IMG/VR virus record: IMGVR_UViG_3300040959_000769 | Span: 1 to 64,000 of that record | DNA: 64,000 bases | Reading direction: 5' to 3' (one strand) | Source of the DNA: a virus | In this document: positions 32,614 through 40,301 of the stretch, piece after piece | Position numbering within the stretch: the stretch's first letter is position 1 | How the letters are laid out: every line of letters begins with the position of its first letter | The notes under the pieces: model-generated | What the model was told of the DNA's origin: nothing | Seen by the model: the letters and a program-made list of their open reading frames with translations, nothing else | Database searches by the model: none | Made by a program: the position numbers and the translations under genes

Positions 32614-32931
32614 TTATGCGTCTACCGGCAGTCCTCGCATCACACATAGGTATGCAGCGATGAGGTGTCGGTCTGCGCTTTTGGTGGTCTTCTCACCTGT
32701 TGCGTGGTCCAGGGCATCACATGCGGTTCGTACCATCTCGTAGGCGATGTCGTTGGGGTCAATGGCGTTGTTCTCTACCGCATCCTCAAAGATGAGGTTC
32801 AGGTTTGACGCTCCGGCAAGGCACTCCTCGAGGGTTCGCATCTTCTTGTCGGTGTTGTTGTGTCGTTGCTCTGCTTTCGCAACGATGTCAAAAATGTCGG
32901 ACTGGGGTTCTGTAGTAGGTGTTTCATCCAT
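32614..32931 (-). CDS. Hypothetical helical protein, leaderless
   Basis: 105 residues from the ATG at 32931 (MDETPTTEPQ). TAGGAT lies exactly 7 nt upstream with TTGACA 18 nt before it. An ATG three codons earlier would fall inside the -10. Helical protein (MRTLEECLAGASNLNLIFEDA; RHLIAAYLCVMRG). Function unknown. Confidence 0.7.
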   Translation of the reverse strand: MDETPTTEPQSDIFDIVAKAEQRHNNTDKKMRTLEECLAGASNLNLIFEDAVENNAIDPNDIAYEMVRTACDALDHATGEKTTKSADRHLIAAYLCVMRGLPVDA

Positions 32932-32938
32932 AGGTGTC

Positions 32939-32968
32939 ATCCTAATCTATCCGTTTCAGAGATGTCAA
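32939..32968 (-). promoter_or_regulatory. Leaderless promoter
   Basis: TTGACA (32968-32963), 18-nt spacer, TAGGAT (32944-32939), 7 nt to ATG at 32931. Confidence 0.8.
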
Positions 32969-32975
32969 CTCTTTC

Positions 32976-33065
32976 TTACTTCTTGCCCATCATCATGGTG
33001 ACAATCAGATAGACCAGCCCCATGCCAAGAAAGGCGTTCACCGCCACTTGGAGAATCAGTACCAT
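32976..33065 (-). CDS. Tiny membrane peptide
   Basis: 29 residues, one hydrophobic helix (VLILQVAVNAFLGMGLVYLI) then MMMGKK. The start overlaps the end of the gene before it by 10 nt. Real expression is plausible but unproven. Confidence 0.45.
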   Translation of the reverse strand: MVLILQVAVNAFLGMGLVYLIVTMMMGKK

Positions 33066-33553
33066 GCCATCGCTCCTTCACATTGGTCGGCAGTCCACGC
33101 GAGCCAATCTCGCAGATACCAATACTGTCCGGCGACGTTCTCGCCCTCCCAGATGATCCGGGTCTCACGTTCACCAGTCACGGCATCCTTCATGGCGTGA
33201 TCCATATCGTATGCCAACTTTCGAAGCGTGTCGGGAGCGATCTCGCCTTCTTCATCTCCGTACAGTAGTTCGGGGTTGCCGATCCCCAACGATGAGAGCA
33301 TGGCGTAGGCGTACTTCCCCCGATACCAGCATGACGTTCCGAAGATGCCTCCAACGGATTCTGCTCGTCGCTCACCCAGGTCCTTGTACCAAGGGCAACC
33401 GCAAGCATCCTGTGTTGCTTGGCAGTCAATCTGGTCGTGGGTGTCGCCGTCTTCATCAACGAAGACGTTGCCGTCACGATCTTTCATCTTGACAATGACT
33501 GCGGTGCCGTGCGTCTGGCAGGGATAGTTCTTAGGGATGTTGTCTAGACCCAT
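33056..33553 (-). CDS. Conserved actinophage-type hypothetical protein
   Basis: 165 residues starting MGLDNIPKNYPC. Cys-rich first half (CQAT, CGCPW, SCWYRGKYA) and an acidic middle. The opening MGLDNIPKNYPC is familiar from small proteins of several actinophages, function unknown. GAGGAGCCCGAC precedes the ATG and carries the conserved leader. Confidence 0.7.
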   Translation of the reverse strand: MGLDNIPKNYPCQTHGTAVIVKMKDRDGNVFVDEDGDTHDQIDCQATQDACGCPWYKDLGERRAESVGGIFGTSCWYRGKYAYAMLSSLGIGNPELLYGDEEGEIAPDTLRKLAYDMDHAMKDAVTGERETRIIWEGENVAGQYWYLRDWLAWTADQCEGAMAWY

Positions 33554-33614
33554 GTCGGGCTCCTCTCAGTAGTAGGTGTGAAACATCCTAGTACCTGTGT
33601 CAAGGGGTTCGCAA
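33554..33614 (-). promoter_or_regulatory. Promoter plus conserved CCTACTAC leader
   Basis: Minus strand: TTGCGA (33614-33609), 18-nt spacer, TAGGAT (33590-33585), then TTTCACACCTACTACTGAG and GAGGAG before the ATG. The only leftward copy of the leader class. Confidence 0.7.
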
Positions 33615-33690
33615 CTTTGTTCTCCGCAAATCTAAACAGCACCAGAAATAGGCTCCAAACACGATTCTACGAAAAAAATCTTTCGGCTCG

Positions 33691-33713
33691 AAACCCTTAT
33701 GGCGTAAGGGTTT
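33691..33713. terminator. Hairpin, possible terminator
   Basis: AAACCCTTA, 5-nt loop, TAAGGGTTT then T. Lies in the 277-nt gap between divergent genes. Confidence 0.45.
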
Positions 33714-33748
33714 TAGCCCAGAGCTCAGGTTTTGTTCAGATTTAGGGG

Positions 33749-33777
33749 TTGTCAACGCAACACCCATCCATTAGTGT
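33749..33777 (+). promoter_or_regulatory. Promoter of the 33.8-36.4 kb operon
   Basis: TTGTCA (33749-33754), 17-nt spacer, TAGTGT (33772-33777). A leader of about 45 nt ends in GAGGAAAGGAAGG before the ATG. Confidence 0.75.
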
Positions 33778-33830
33778 TCATGTCAACAAGCGAGTCACCC
33801 CGACTCGCAAGTGAGGAAAGGAAGGAAACC

Positions 33831-34226
33831 ATGAACCTCACACAAGCAACCAAGACATACCTCGCAGCCAAGCAGGCAGCAGAGGAAGCGGACAAGGCGA
33901 AGAAGATCGCCGAGACCCAGATGAAGGCAGCGTTCGCCGAAGCCGGAATCACCTACAACGTCGTTGACGGTCAGAAGGTGTCGGTCAACTCCAAGGGTCG
34001 TCGCAACGTAGACGTTGCCACCCTCGCCCAGATGATCGGCAAGAGCCTCCTCGCCAAGGTGACCAAGCCTGCCATTGACGCAAAGGCATTTGATGCAGCC
34101 GTCACCATCGGCAAGATCACTCCCGAGGTTGCCGAAGCCGTAACCAAGATCACCGAGTACGACGAGGTTCGGGTCACCAACCTCGCCACCGAGACCGAGG
34201 GGATCGCCACCACAAAGGTGGCGTGA
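33831..34226 (+). CDS. Hypothetical helical protein ahead of the MoxR/VWA genes
   Basis: 131 residues. A long Lys/Ala helix (KQAAEEADKAKKIAETQMKA) then VDGQKVSVNSKGRRNVDVAT, then a second helical part ending in VAEAVTKITEYDEVRV. No family recognised. First gene of the operon; the AAA gene follows after 41 nt. Confidence 0.7.
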   Translation: MNLTQATKTYLAAKQAAEEADKAKKIAETQMKAAFAEAGITYNVVDGQKVSVNSKGRRNVDVATLAQMIGKSLLAKVTKPAIDAKAFDAAVTIGKITPEVAEAVTKITEYDEVRVTNLATETEGIATTKVA

Positions 34227-34267
34227 CCCTACGGTAACCACCCATCGCTCAAAGGAAGGAAACTGCG

Positions 34268-34990
34268 ATGACAAACGAAACCCAGACCCCCGACTGCTGG
34301 AAGAACGTCGAAGACGTACTCGCTTCCGGTGTTGACCGACTCATCCTCTACGGACCCCCCGGAACCGGCAAGACATACGCCGGACTCAACTACGGTGATG
34401 TCTCCCGAGGTGCCTACCGCATCATCTGCAACGAAGACATGACCGCAGCCGACGTAACCGGATACATGAAGCCTATGGGCGAAGGTGTCTGGAAGTGGAT
34501 TGACGGTCAAGCGATCAAGGCATGGGAAGGCGACGGCTTCAACGGCGGTCGCATCGTTGCCGACGAGATTGACCGAGCCTCTGGTGACGTTCTGTCGCTG
34601 CTACTCGCCATGTTTGACTCACCCGAGTCCGCAACATGGGAACACCCTGACAGCGGTCGTATCGTGCGACCCCGAGAAGGCTTCTCAGTCGTCATGACCA
34701 CAAACGTGGAAGACATGCGAGAACTACCTACCGCTCTCCGAGATCGGTTCCCTGTCGCTCTCCGCATTGACCAGCCCCACCCCGAAGCACTCAAGGTTCT
34801 CTCACACGACCTGCGTAGTGCTGCTGCTGCAAGCGCAGATGCCGACCGAAGCCGACGGTTCTCCATCCGAGCCTTCATGGAGTTTGACAAACTGCGGAAA
34901 GGCATCGAAGCCGACCGTGCAGCCAAGATCATTTTCGGCAAGCACGCCGACGACATCATGGATGCGATCAAGGTGGAGGCTCTGGCATGA
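34268..34990 (+). CDS. MoxR-type AAA+ ATPase
   Basis: 240 residues. Walker A GPPGTGKT (29-36), MoxR-like segment DMTAADVTGYM, Walker B VADEIDRA (DE at 99-100), sensor-1 MTTNVED, and an arginine finger in LRDRFP. MoxR/CbbQ/CobS ATPases work with VWA-domain partners to insert metals or remodel proteins; the VWA gene follows by ATGA. AAAGGAAGG precedes the ATG. Confidence 0.92.
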   Translation: MTNETQTPDCWKNVEDVLASGVDRLILYGPPGTGKTYAGLNYGDVSRGAYRIICNEDMTAADVTGYMKPMGEGVWKWIDGQAIKAWEGDGFNGGRIVADEIDRASGDVLSLLLAMFDSPESATWEHPDSGRIVRPREGFSVVMTTNVEDMRELPTALRDRFPVALRIDQPHPEALKVLSHDLRSAAAASADADRSRRFSIRAFMEFDKLRKGIEADRAAKIIFGKHADDIMDAIKVEALA

Positions 34991-36405
34991 CCGCCGGAGC
35001 CCCCACCAAACACGCAGCATTTCCCGAGTGGCTGACCAGACAAGACGACGATCCGACAGCATGGAGCGTTGACGAAGGAACTGGCAACCGAGGCGACGCC
35101 TGGACCAATCTCCAAGAACACAAAATGCGTGTTCCGATGGGAGACGACGAGATCAGCCGAGCGGTTCGGGCGCACGAAATGGTGCATGCCAAAGTGTCAC
35201 CCAAACAAATCTCTGCAAAATACGCCGAGTCCCTGGGGGTAACTCTTCAAGACTTGACGGTGGCGGAAGAGTTCCGAGTCAACATGCTTGCATCCGAAGC
35301 CGGATTCGACATGGACAACCTCCGAGACGGATCAGAAGTACTTTCAGGTGAGATCGCTGGAAAGAACACGAACTGGAACGGAGCGGTTCAGTCCGTTGCA
35401 GCGATGGCAGGCACAAAGGCATGCAACGACTTCATCCGAGGCGTAGGCAAACACAACAAAGAGATGGCTGACTCGCTGCGTGGTGTGCAAGCAGAACTGA
35501 AAAAGCTCTGGCGTAAAGACCTGAAAGAAGGCAACACCGTCAAGATCGGAAGCACCAAGCCCATCGAACTTGAGGCTGAGTGGGAGAAAACCGAAGTCAC
35601 CAAGGGCTTCCATCGGTACACAACGAAGTACGCCAAGTACATCCGTAGTGTTCAGATTCACGAAAGCGAAGATGGCGAACCCGACGACGAAGAGCAGAGA
35701 ATCCCGAGCAAAAGCGATGTCAAGTCGTCAAGCAAGCGTGGGGAGTTCGCTCGCCTCATTGAGTTGCGCCTACCGAAACCTAAGAAGGTTGACGGTCGCA
35801 TCGGTCGCAAGCGTGTACCCACCGACATCGGAAGAAACCCCCGGCGCATCAACCGGCTCCTCACCGACCCTGACAAGCGCATCTTTGACAAGCGAGTCAA
35901 GGGCAAAGGCGGTGTGGTGCTTATTGACCAGTCGGGCTCAATGTCGCTCAGCGACAGAGACATCTGGAACATGATCGAACATGCCCCCGGATGCGTCATC
36001 ATTGGGTACAGCCACCGACCGGGATCAAAGGACATGCCGAATGTCTGGGTTATCGCAGATCGTGGTCAAGTTGCCGAAGAAGTGCCTCGCAGCAACAGCG
36101 GTAACGGTGTGGATGGTCCTGCCATCCGTTTCGCAGCGAAAAAACTACGCACCGGAGAGCCGTTCATCTGGGTATGTGACGGAACAGTCACCGACGGAGC
36201 CTCAGACCATATTTACGCAAATCTGTACAAAGAATGCGCTGAACTGGTAATCAAACATCGCATCCACGTTGTGCCGGATGTAGACGAAGCCGTGCATGCA
36301 CTCAAAAAGGCATCGCGAGGCGAACGCCTAAACATGCGATGCGACACCCGAGATCACACGTTACGAACGGCAGTCCGCAACATCGCCAGCCAGCGAGACA
36401 TCTGA
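34987..36405 (+). CDS. VWA-domain protein with N-terminal HExxH zincin motif
   Basis: 472 residues. N-terminus: HEMVH at 63-67 with glutamates at 94-95 (TVAEEFRVN), the layout of a gluzincin-like metallopeptidase. Middle: basic, low complexity (KSSSKRGEF). C-terminal VWA domain with a MIDAS site Asp314-x-Ser316-x-Ser318 (LIDQSGSMS) and a later CDGTVTDG. Paired with the MoxR ATPase it resembles the CobS/CobT and RavA/ViaA chaperone pairs, here with a possible protease activity. Substrate unknown. Confidence 0.85.
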   Translation: MTAGAPTKHAAFPEWLTRQDDDPTAWSVDEGTGNRGDAWTNLQEHKMRVPMGDDEISRAVRAHEMVHAKVSPKQISAKYAESLGVTLQDLTVAEEFRVNMLASEAGFDMDNLRDGSEVLSGEIAGKNTNWNGAVQSVAAMAGTKACNDFIRGVGKHNKEMADSLRGVQAELKKLWRKDLKEGNTVKIGSTKPIELEAEWEKTEVTKGFHRYTTKYAKYIRSVQIHESEDGEPDDEEQRIPSKSDVKSSSKRGEFARLIELRLPKPKKVDGRIGRKRVPTDIGRNPRRINRLLTDPDKRIFDKRVKGKGGVVLIDQSGSMSLSDRDIWNMIEHAPGCVIIGYSHRPGSKDMPNVWVIADRGQVAEEVPRSNSGNGVDGPAIRFAAKKLRTGEPFIWVCDGTVTDGASDHIYANLYKECAELVIKHRIHVVPDVDEAVHALKKASRGERLNMRCDTRDHTLRTAVRNIASQRDI

Positions 36406-36452
36406 CAAGTCTGGGGGAAGGGGACTTCCTTCCCTCCTTCCCTCAACAGAAG

Positions 36453-36483
36453 GAACCTCGAACCGCAAGGTTCGGGGTTCTTT
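36453..36483. terminator. Terminator of the MoxR/VWA operon
   Basis: GAACCTCGAACC, GCAA loop, GGTTCGGGGTTC then TTTCGCG. Confidence 0.85.
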
Positions 36484-36488
36484 CGCGT

Positions 36489-36710
36489 TCACCCAGAGTT
36501 CTTAGTGTTTGTCCACGCAGTCTTGTCCATGATTCGCCACGCCACATAGCCAAGACCGATCCACATGCACTCCTGCCACGACAGAGAGAGCGAATCCACC
36601 CGTCGTGCCACGAACCACAGCACAGCAGCATCGAACGCTGCAACCAGGACCAAGCCGATTACTCCCAGTACGAGCAACCCGATGTTCTTTGCTGGATCGT
36701 TGTTCTCCAT
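36489..36710 (-). CDS. Small membrane protein with two transmembrane segments
   Basis: 73 residues from the ATG at 36710 (GGAG 9 nt upstream). First helix IGLLVLGVIGLVLVAAFDAAVLWFV is long, the second (ECMWIGLGYVAWRIM) short. The holin genes are elsewhere; function here is unknown. Overlaps the end of the gene before it as far as the GTG three codons upstream. Confidence 0.6.
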   Translation of the reverse strand: MENNDPAKNIGLLVLGVIGLVLVAAFDAAVLWFVARRVDSLSLSWQECMWIGLGYVAWRIMDKTAWTNTKNSG

Positions 36711-36711
36711 C

Positions 36712-37101
36712 TCAGACACTCCTATCTTCCGCAGGTGACTGAAGCAGTTTAGCCATCTGCTCCTGCCGCCAGTCCGGATGGTCGTCAGCGATAACCGCCG
36801 CAGCCAACCTGACTGTCTCTGCCATCTCTTGATACAGCAGCCGCTCGAGCTTGTCCGCCGCAGCTAATAGATTTAGAAGAGAAACTCCAGGCTCCTCAAT
36901 GGGTGATTCAGATTTATCCGTGTCCAAGGTCAGTAGCCCCGTTCTTTCTTTTTCTCTGCGGGACTTCCGAGCTTCTACTTCGTACGGTGGTGGAAGAGCT
37001 CGGGTTGGCCCTTTGGTTTGGGTGCCCCCGCCGAGCGAAAGGAGGAAACTCTCGACGGGGGCGGAACCCTGTTGCCGAGTCCGCAACGGTCCGACCCGCA
37101 C
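36712..37101 (-). CDS. Hypothetical protein, start uncertain
   Basis: Up to 129 residues, but the first 30 codons run through the hairpin at 37023-37061 and the repeat element at 36983, so the true start is probably further in (for example the TTG before DTDKSESP). The C-terminal part is helical (LLNLLAAADKLERLLYQ; ADDHPDWRQEQMAKLL). Function unknown. Confidence 0.45.
   Translation of the reverse strand: MRVGPLRTRQQGSAPVESFLLSLGGGTQTKGPTRALPPPYEVEARKSRREKERTGLLTLDTDKSESPIEEPGVSLLNLLAAADKLERLLYQEMAETVRLAAAVIADDHPDWRQEQMAKLLQSPAEDRSV
36983..36998 (+). repeat. Copy of the recurrent ACGGTGGTGGAAGAG element
   Basis: TACGGTGGTGGAAGAG, 25 nt from a G+C-rich hairpin, as at the 30907 and 41915 copies. 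Confidence 0.55.
37023..37061 (-). other. G+C-rich hairpin
   Basis: GCCCCCGCCGAG pairs with CTCGACGGGGGC through 12 bp with one wobble on the minus strand. No T-run in either direction, so termination is doubtful. Confidence 0.45.
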
Positions 37102-37181
37102 GGCGCAACAAACCCGAGCGTACTACATCGGTGTCATTTGTCGGGGTGAATCATTTTCAGAAAGATTTTTCCGATTAGGGG

Positions 37182-37234
37182 TTGACATCGCCTGTCACAT
37201 CATTAGAATAAATCACACCTACTAAAGAAAGGGG
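37182..37234 (+). promoter_or_regulatory. Promoter plus conserved CCTACTA leader
   Basis: TTGACA (37182-37187), 16-nt spacer, TAGAAT (37204-37209), then TCACACCTACTAAAGAAA and GGGG before the ATG at 37242. Confidence 0.9.
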
Positions 37235-37241
37235 CACCCAA

Positions 37242-37613
37242 ATGGGAGCACGAGCCACTATCAGAATCATCCATCCCACTAGCGACACACCCATCCACCT
37301 CTACACGCATTGGCGTGGCGACGACATTCTTGAGATCCTCGCCGAGGGAATCAGTCGAGCAGATATGGCGGGCAGACTCAGTGACTACTCGTATGCGACT
37401 CGCATCATCTTTGACACACTCACGATGTGTGATGGTGGCGAGACAGGGTTCGGTATCTGTATCGGTGACGAGGGTGAGCCTGGTGACCTGAACTACGACA
37501 CCCCCACGTTGGCGTGGCTACCTAGTGGAACCGTTGAGGTCTACTACAACTCTCTAGTGGTGGATGCCACAGACTTTGTGGAGATGGTCAAGAAATCCTT
37601 GACAGACGCATAA
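37242..37613 (+). CDS. Conserved actinophage-type hypothetical protein
   Basis: 123 residues starting MGARATIRIIHP, then HLYTHWRGDDI and ATRIIFDTLTMCDG: a pattern I recognise from many actinophage small proteins of unknown function. First of a rightward row of small genes, each with its own promoter or ATGA coupling. Confidence 0.75.
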   Translation: MGARATIRIIHPTSDTPIHLYTHWRGDDILEILAEGISRADMAGRLSDYSYATRIIFDTLTMCDGGETGFGICIGDEGEPGDLNYDTPTLAWLPSGTVEVYYNSLVVDATDFVEMVKKSLTDA

Positions 37614-37650
37614 CGTCACCACTAAGATGAATCTCACCTACTACAGAAAG
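37599..37650 (+). promoter_or_regulatory. Promoter plus conserved CCTACTAC leader
   Basis: TTGACA (37599-37604), 18-nt spacer, TAAGAT (37623-37628), then CTCACCTACTACAGAAAG. The -35 lies inside the 3' end of the preceding gene. Confidence 0.85.
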
Positions 37651-37658
37651 AACATCTG

Positions 37659-37856
37659 ATGACAACCCTCATTGACGTTGACATTGACAACTGGGAAGGA
37701 ACCTTCCCTGCACGACATGACCTCGTTATCCATGAACGGGGAGAAAACCCCGAAGACGGAATGGTTCTGTACGGCTTTGACGAAATCGGTTTGTTTGACC
37801 ACGAGTTCAGCAAGCCCGCCTACTCATTCGTACCCGACACATTGGAGGACAACTGA
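37659..37856 (+). CDS. Small acidic hypothetical protein
   Basis: 65 residues (MTTLIDVDIDNWEGTF start), acidic and aromatic. The conserved leader's AGAAAG sits 8 nt before the ATG. Function unknown. Confidence 0.7.
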   Translation: MTTLIDVDIDNWEGTFPARHDLVIHERGENPEDGMVLYGFDEIGLFDHEFSKPAYSFVPDTLEDN

Positions 37857-37857
37857 C

Positions 37858-38100
37858 ATGGAAATAACCCAAACCGAGCAAGACCAGTTTCATTTGTTCA
37901 GCGACCACGACGAGACGATGAACATTGACGTCAATCTTCATCTCGATGATGGCGCTGATGGCAACGTCAATGTCGTTCTTTATCAGAAGGTGAAGAGCGG
38001 TGACGACTACGGGTTCATATCGGACGACGGGGATGTGATCGGGGTTATCCGTGTTCCGTATTCACTTATCAAGCAAACCATCAACAAGGAGTACAACTGA
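37858..38100 (+). CDS. Small acidic hypothetical protein
   Basis: 80 residues, acidic with beta strands (INIDVN-type, VNVVLYQKVKSG). Begins 1 nt after the previous stop with GGAGGA 8 nt upstream, so it shares that message. Function unknown. Confidence 0.65.
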   Translation: MEITQTEQDQFHLFSDHDETMNIDVNLHLDDGADGNVNVVLYQKVKSGDDYGFISDDGDVIGVIRVPYSLIKQTINKEYN

Positions 38101-38101
38101 C

Positions 38102-38482
38102 ATGGGAGCAGACTTCATTCTCGCAATCGTCGAGAAACCTCAGGAAGAAGATAAGGAGTTGTGGCGAACTCGTATCGCCGCACTCACCGTGACCGACATG
38201 GAGCAACTTGATGCCGACTGCTGTCCTCTTGTTCCGACTGAGTTTGACCTCAGCGAAACCGACAAACCTGAGGCGCTCATACGAGAGTTCGCCGATGACC
38301 TCGTTGACACAATCTACGAACTGTCATGGACCCATCCCGGACGAGAAGCCACTTGGCTAAATCTGGGAGATGAGTCCTACATCGCTTCGGGTGGAATGTC
38401 GTGGGGAGACTCGCCGACCGACACCTACGACTACATCATTGCATGGGATGTGGTCACCGAACTTCTCATAGACAGACCTTGA
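38102..38482 (+). CDS. Hypothetical acidic protein
   Basis: 126 residues (MGADFILAIVEKPQ start) with SWTHPGREATWLNLG near the end. Begins 1 nt after the previous stop, AAGGAG upstream. No domain recognised. Confidence 0.65.
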   Translation: MGADFILAIVEKPQEEDKELWRTRIAALTVTDMEQLDADCCPLVPTEFDLSETDKPEALIREFADDLVDTIYELSWTHPGREATWLNLGDESYIASGGMSWGDSPTDTYDYIIAWDVVTELLIDRP

Positions 38483-38489
38483 CAAAGAC

Positions 38490-38544
38490 TTGACAGACGT
38501 AAACCAATCCACTAGATTTATTCACACCTACTACAGAAAGGGGG
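38490..38544 (+). promoter_or_regulatory. Promoter plus conserved CCTACTAC leader
   Basis: TTGACA (38490-38495), 17-nt spacer, TAGATT (38513-38518), then TCACACCTACTACAGAAA and GGGGG before the ATG at 38550. Best match to the leader consensus. Confidence 0.9.
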
Positions 38545-38549
38545 CAGAG

Positions 38550-38819
38550 ATGCCCACTACCAAGACAACCAACCAAATGAAGAAAGAGTGGGGCGAGCGA
38601 GCAAGCAAGCACCTGAAGGGGAAGGTCATCGCCGAAGTGCGATACCTCACCGAAGAAGAAGCCAAGAGCCTGCTCTGGTTCCACTCCACACTCGCCATCT
38701 TCTTCACCGACGGCTCATACATCTTCCCGAGCCGAGATGACGAAGGCAACGACGCTGGAGCGTTGTTCACCTCATTTGAGGACTTGGACACCATCCCCGT
38801 CATTCAGGAAGGGTGGTGA
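38550..38819 (+). CDS. Small hypothetical protein
   Basis: 89 residues. EVRYLTEEEAKSLLW, then IFFTDGSYIFPSRDDEG and DAGALFT, a conserved-looking block that recurs in small phage proteins. Function unknown. Start set by the leader. Confidence 0.7.
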   Translation: MPTTKTTNQMKKEWGERASKHLKGKVIAEVRYLTEEEAKSLLWFHSTLAIFFTDGSYIFPSRDDEGNDAGALFTSFEDLDTIPVIQEGW

Positions 38820-38824
38820 GCGAC

Positions 38825-39154
38825 ATGGCTGAGTACGCCACCATCGAAATCGGGAACGCCACCTACATCATGGACGAAAAGAGAGCCATGCGGATGTTCC
38901 ATGAGTTCTGTCACCACTTTGGATGGGTTGGCACGTTCATCACAGAACACGATGTGCGAGAGTCAATCCAGTCTCGGCGAGAAGCCGACGACTTGGAACC
39001 CTTCACCGAAGAGGAGCTCAGCGAGGCTACTCGCAAGGTGACGAGCACGAAGTCGTACCAAGACAATGTTGTCGCATGGATGCAAGAAGAAGGCTGGGAA
39101 ATCATTCACAGCATCATCCACGACGAAGTTGAGTCCGCTCTCTCTACGAGTTGA
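38825..39154 (+). CDS. Hypothetical acidic helical protein
   Basis: 109 residues (MAEYATIEIGNATY start). Two short strands, then helices with EEELSEATRKVTS. Begins 5 nt after the previous stop. Function unknown. Confidence 0.65.
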   Translation: MAEYATIEIGNATYIMDEKRAMRMFHEFCHHFGWVGTFITEHDVRESIQSRREADDLEPFTEEELSEATRKVTSTKSYQDNVVAWMQEEGWEIIHSIIHDEVESALSTS

Positions 39155-39203
39155 CATACATAAATCAAACCACTATCATCTTTCACACCTACTACAAGAA
39201 AGA
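39151..39203 (+). promoter_or_regulatory. Promoter plus conserved CCTACTAC leader
   Basis: TTGACA (39151-39156, overlapping the previous stop), 17-nt spacer, TATCAT (39174-39179), then TTCACACCTACTACAAGAAA before the ATG at 39212. Confidence 0.85.
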
Positions 39204-39211
39204 GACACGCC

Positions 39212-39886
39212 ATGCCTAACTGGTGCTACAACAACTTGACCATTGACGGAACCCGAGAGAACATCAGCGAGTTCCTCACCGCCATCACCAGCGACCTGCC
39301 CGAGGGCGGGTTCGACCTCACCATTCCTTTCCCCTGCCCTGAAGAACTGCAAATCACTGCACGATTCCTCACGCCGGACGACAGCAACGACGACGAAGAG
39401 ACAAAGGCGCTCCGTCAGCAGTACACAACCAACAAGGAAAAGTACGGCGCTACCAACTGGTACGACTGGCAGATTGAGAACTGGGGAACCAAATGGTCAC
39501 CCGACATTGACGACCTTGATGTTCAGGATGACGGCAAACGTATCTGGGCACGTTTTGATTCGGCATGGGCACCGCCCTCACAACTCATCCAGAAACTGTC
39601 AGGACTGTTCCCCACCCTACAGTTCGTAATCTCCTACGAAGAAGGCGGAATGTGTTTCGCCGGAGCCGAAGGTTTCTACGCCGGAGAGATGGTTTACAAC
39701 GGTTACTTCCAGTACGACTCCATCCCCATTCTCAACGTCATTCAGGAAAAACTCGACAACCTTCCTGAGGGCACAGAAGAAGACGACGTATGGGACGAAT
39801 ACAACGAAGCCCTCCGTACCATCATTGACCAACGGTGGGATGAAGCGGACTGCGTTGTCGCAGAGAAAGCGAAGGCAACACTATGA
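39212..39886 (+). CDS. DUF1281 / YubB-type ferredoxin-fold protein
   Basis: 224 residues. MPNWCYNNLTIDG opening, then PFPCPEEL, YGATNWYDWQIENWGTKW, FDSAWAPPSQLI and FVISYEEGGMCFAG: the ordered landmarks of the DUF1281/YubB ferredoxin-like family carried by plasmids and phages. The biochemical role is unknown. ATGA overlap with the next gene. Confidence 0.85.
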   Translation: MPNWCYNNLTIDGTRENISEFLTAITSDLPEGGFDLTIPFPCPEELQITARFLTPDDSNDDEETKALRQQYTTNKEKYGATNWYDWQIENWGTKWSPDIDDLDVQDDGKRIWARFDSAWAPPSQLIQKLSGLFPTLQFVISYEEGGMCFAGAEGFYAGEMVYNGYFQYDSIPILNVIQEKLDNLPEGTEEDDVWDEYNEALRTIIDQRWDEADCVVAEKAKATL

Positions 39887-40122
39887 CCACGGCATACACC
39901 ACCCGAGTCCACACATCTCCCTGCCCTATCTGTAGGGAGACAAGCATCGTTCACGCCCCCTCAGACGGCGTGGAACGCTACAAGAAAGGGGAATACATCC
40001 AAGATGCTTTCCCCACCCTCAGCATCGCTGACCGTGAACTCATCATGACCGGCACTCACCAAGAGTGCTGGGACTTGATGGTTGGAACCGAAGAACAGGA
40101 GAACGAAGAGGCAACATCATGA
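39883..40122 (+). CDS. Small protein with CPIC motif
   Basis: 79 residues: SPCPICRETS, KKGEYIQDAFPTLSIADRE, THQECWDLM. A zinc-site N-terminus and an aromatic helix, as in a family of small actinophage proteins. Function unknown. Coupled on both sides by ATGA overlaps. Confidence 0.7.
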   Translation: MTTAYTTRVHTSPCPICRETSIVHAPSDGVERYKKGEYIQDAFPTLSIADRELIMTGTHQECWDLMVGTEEQENEEATS

Positions 40123-40301
40123 GCAAACTTCTCTACCACACCGGCACAGACACCTACTTCGGTCTAGACGACGACGTAGTAGTCATTGACCTGGACCACT
40201 GCTCAGAAGACGACATAGCCGACTTGTACGAGCAAGAGAACCCGAACGGGGTGCTCCGGCATGCCCGACACATCCACGCAATCATTGAGGAACAGGAATG
40301 A
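40119..40301 (+). CDS. Small acidic hypothetical protein
   Basis: 60 residues (MSKLLYHTGTDTYFGLDDD start), acidic, ending in a His-rich helix. ATGA overlap with both neighbours. Function unknown. Confidence 0.65.
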   Translation: MSKLLYHTGTDTYFGLDDDVVVIDLDHCSEDDIADLYEQENPNGVLRHARHIHAIIEEQE

